Shown here: positions 21,979 to 22,965 of the stretch, piece after piece
Position numbering within the stretch: the stretch's first letter is position 1
Layout: each line of letters opens with the position of its first letter
NCBI GenBank assembly: GCA_029880275.1
Contig: JAOUOQ010000009.1
Span: 1 to 22,965 of the forward strand
Origin: Candidatus Aminicenantota bacterium
Lineage (GTDB): Bacteria > Acidobacteriota > B3-B38 > Guanabaribacteriales > B3-B38
Length of the DNA: 22,965 bases
Direction: 5' to 3'
Made by a program: the position numbers and the translations under genes
Notes under the pieces: model-generated
What the model was told of the DNA's origin: nothing
Database searches by the model: none
What the model saw: the letters and a program-made list of their open reading frames with translations, nothing else

Positions 21979-22965
21979 CTACCTTGTAATGCTTTTCAAT
22001 AATTGAGTGCTGGTGGTACCTCTGATATAAGGAACCAGGGCAATTCCGACTTTACTGTTTCGGAGAAAAATCTGCAACATATCGTTTAGTTCGGCAAAGG
22101 GTATAGGCTCACCGGTAGTCCAATCCCTCATCTGAAGCTTCATCACTACCTTATCCCCCTGAGAGGGACTCTCACTCAATAGCTTCATCATATCTGTGAG
22201 AAGGCTGTAAGTTTGAGACAGAGAAAGGGAGAGTTCCCTTTTCATCTGTCGGTGATAGGACATAATAAAAAGATAATCGAAATCGGAGGAGAGCAAGGAG
22301 CTTAAGTCCTGGGAGAGCCATGCCAGAGCGTTTCGGGGGCTGTAAAGGGTGTCGTAATAAATATTTACCGAAAACTTCAGTGCTGGATTCACTTCTCGGC
22401 AGGCTTTTCTCAAAGTGTCGGCGAAGGAGAGGAGATACTGGCTCTTCCAGGCTGCCCACTGCCAGAAATCCGGGGAATAGGAAAGAGAGCCACCATTGAG
22501 GACATACATAGCTTCAGGCTGCAGTTTTTTGCCAAACTTCTGGAAGTAGAGCCTTCGGGCAGAATGGCTGTACCCTTCGGTGCTTCTGGAAATCAAGTCA
22601 TCCTGAAGTAATATCCCATCAATGGAATAACGAGCCAAGTCCCGATAGAGATGGACAAGATAGTCCACCACCTCTGGGTTAAACAGGTCGAGGAACTCTC
22701 CATATTCAGGGCTACGACTCCGGGGATTGAACCGCATATCTCTCCAGCTGCTGTTGAGGTCGAGCTGCCAGTCGCAATTACGGGTGGACATCCAGGCGAA
22801 GACTTTAATCTCATACCGGTGAGCTATCTCCACCACCATCTTCAGCAGGTCGTTAATAAAGGGAGCATGGTCGGTCTGGAAATAGACACCCGGGAGGCGC
22901 CTATTGCCGGCAATGGGATGCGGGCGGTCGCCTCGGTTTTGAAACACCCTTAGCAAGATGGTGTT
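21979..22965 (-). CDS. PgaB-type C-terminal glycoside hydrolase-like (GHL13) protein, partial (N-terminus outside window)
   Basis: The reverse strand is open from the right window edge to the stop at 21979, about 328 residues, so the true start is missing. The sequence matches the GHL13 domain that forms the C-terminal half of poly-N-acetylglucosamine deacetylase PgaB: LLRVFQNRGDRP, GVYFQTDHAPF, KVFAWMSTRNCDW, RFNPRSRSPEYGEFLDLFNP, SIDGILLQDDLISR with acidic active-site candidates, FWQWAAWKSQYL, LAWLSQDL, DYLFIMSYHRQM and KLQMRDWTTGEPIP. In PgaB this domain cleaves partly deacetylated poly-GlcNAc during export of biofilm polysaccharide. Whether a deacetylase domain precedes it cannot be seen. 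The gene ends in an AT-rich gap with no clear terminator. Confidence 0.85.
   Translation of the reverse strand, partial: NTILLRVFQNRGDRPHPIAGNRRLPGVYFQTDHAPFINDLLKMVVEIAHRYEIKVFAWMSTRNCDWQLDLNSSWRDMRFNPRSRSPEYGEFLDLFNPEVVDYLVHLYRDLARYSIDGILLQDDLISRSTEGYSHSARRLYFQKFGKKLQPEAMYVLNGGSLSYSPDFWQWAAWKSQYLLSFADTLRKACREVNPALKFSVNIYYDTLYSPRNALAWLSQDLSSLLSSDFDYLFIMSYHRQMKRELSLSLSQTYSLLTDMMKLLSESPSQGDKVVMKLQMRDWTTGEPIPFAELNDMLQIFLRNSKVGIALVPYIRGTTSTQLLKSITR

Overview
This 23 kb window is chromosomal DNA of an anaerobic-looking, diderm (Gram-negative type) bacterium, probably from an uncultivated lineage. The evidence is a TonB/ExbB/ExbD set, a lipoprotein with SPOR and SpoIID domains and a PgaB-type deacetylase (outer envelope), together with several iron-sulfur and radical-SAM proteins and a predicted citrate-cleavage pathway (anaerobic, possibly autotrophic metabolism). 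I cannot name the phylum from the sequence. Every gene I can support lies on the minus strand, so transcription runs from high to low coordinates. No tRNA, rRNA, IS element or CRISPR array was recognised.

Layout in order of transcription. (1) Right edge: the C-terminal half of a PgaB-like glycoside-hydrolase/deacetylase gene (21979-22965). (2) A 420-base gap with a promoter and a long leader, then a secreted 788-residue protein built from degenerate GVYG repeats, closed by a hairpin terminator. (3) tonB-exbB-exbD followed by a SPOR-SpoIID lipoprotein, from a strong promoter at about 18960-18988. (4) A lone 2[4Fe-4S] ferredoxin with its own promoter. (5) A previously overlooked 56-residue membrane protein candidate, then miaA-hfq-hflX. 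(6) A CsgG-like secreted protein, then pgsA, a DUF6677-like membrane protein, a 57-residue two-helix membrane protein, a VanZ-like protein, an AmmeMemoRadiSam-type radical SAM enzyme and a second radical SAM protein. (7) Archaemetzincin (amzA) and a DUF72 protein. (8) Left edge: a five-gene unit with a clear promoter. It encodes an ATP-grasp CoA-ligase beta subunit fused to a ferredoxin domain, the alpha subunit, a short citrate-synthase-like protein, an HD-domain phosphohydrolase and an aconitase/isopropylmalate-dehydratase large subunit (cut by the window edge).

The most notable system is unit 8. The short citrate-synthase-like protein has the NVDG-type active-site motif of citryl-CoA lyase, and the SucD-like subunit has SRSGG where succinyl-CoA synthetases usually have SxSGT. 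With an aconitase-type dehydratase this suggests two-step ATP-citrate cleavage as in Hydrogenobacter, feeding a reductive TCA cycle; this is inference. The fused ferredoxin domain on the ligase beta subunit is unusual. Other points: hflX and the tonB-like gene have family-type N-terminal sequence upstream of their first ATG/GTG/TTG, and both carry a Shine-Dalgarno sequence 7-8 nt before an ATC codon. The SpoIID domain is split by a roughly 250-residue insert.
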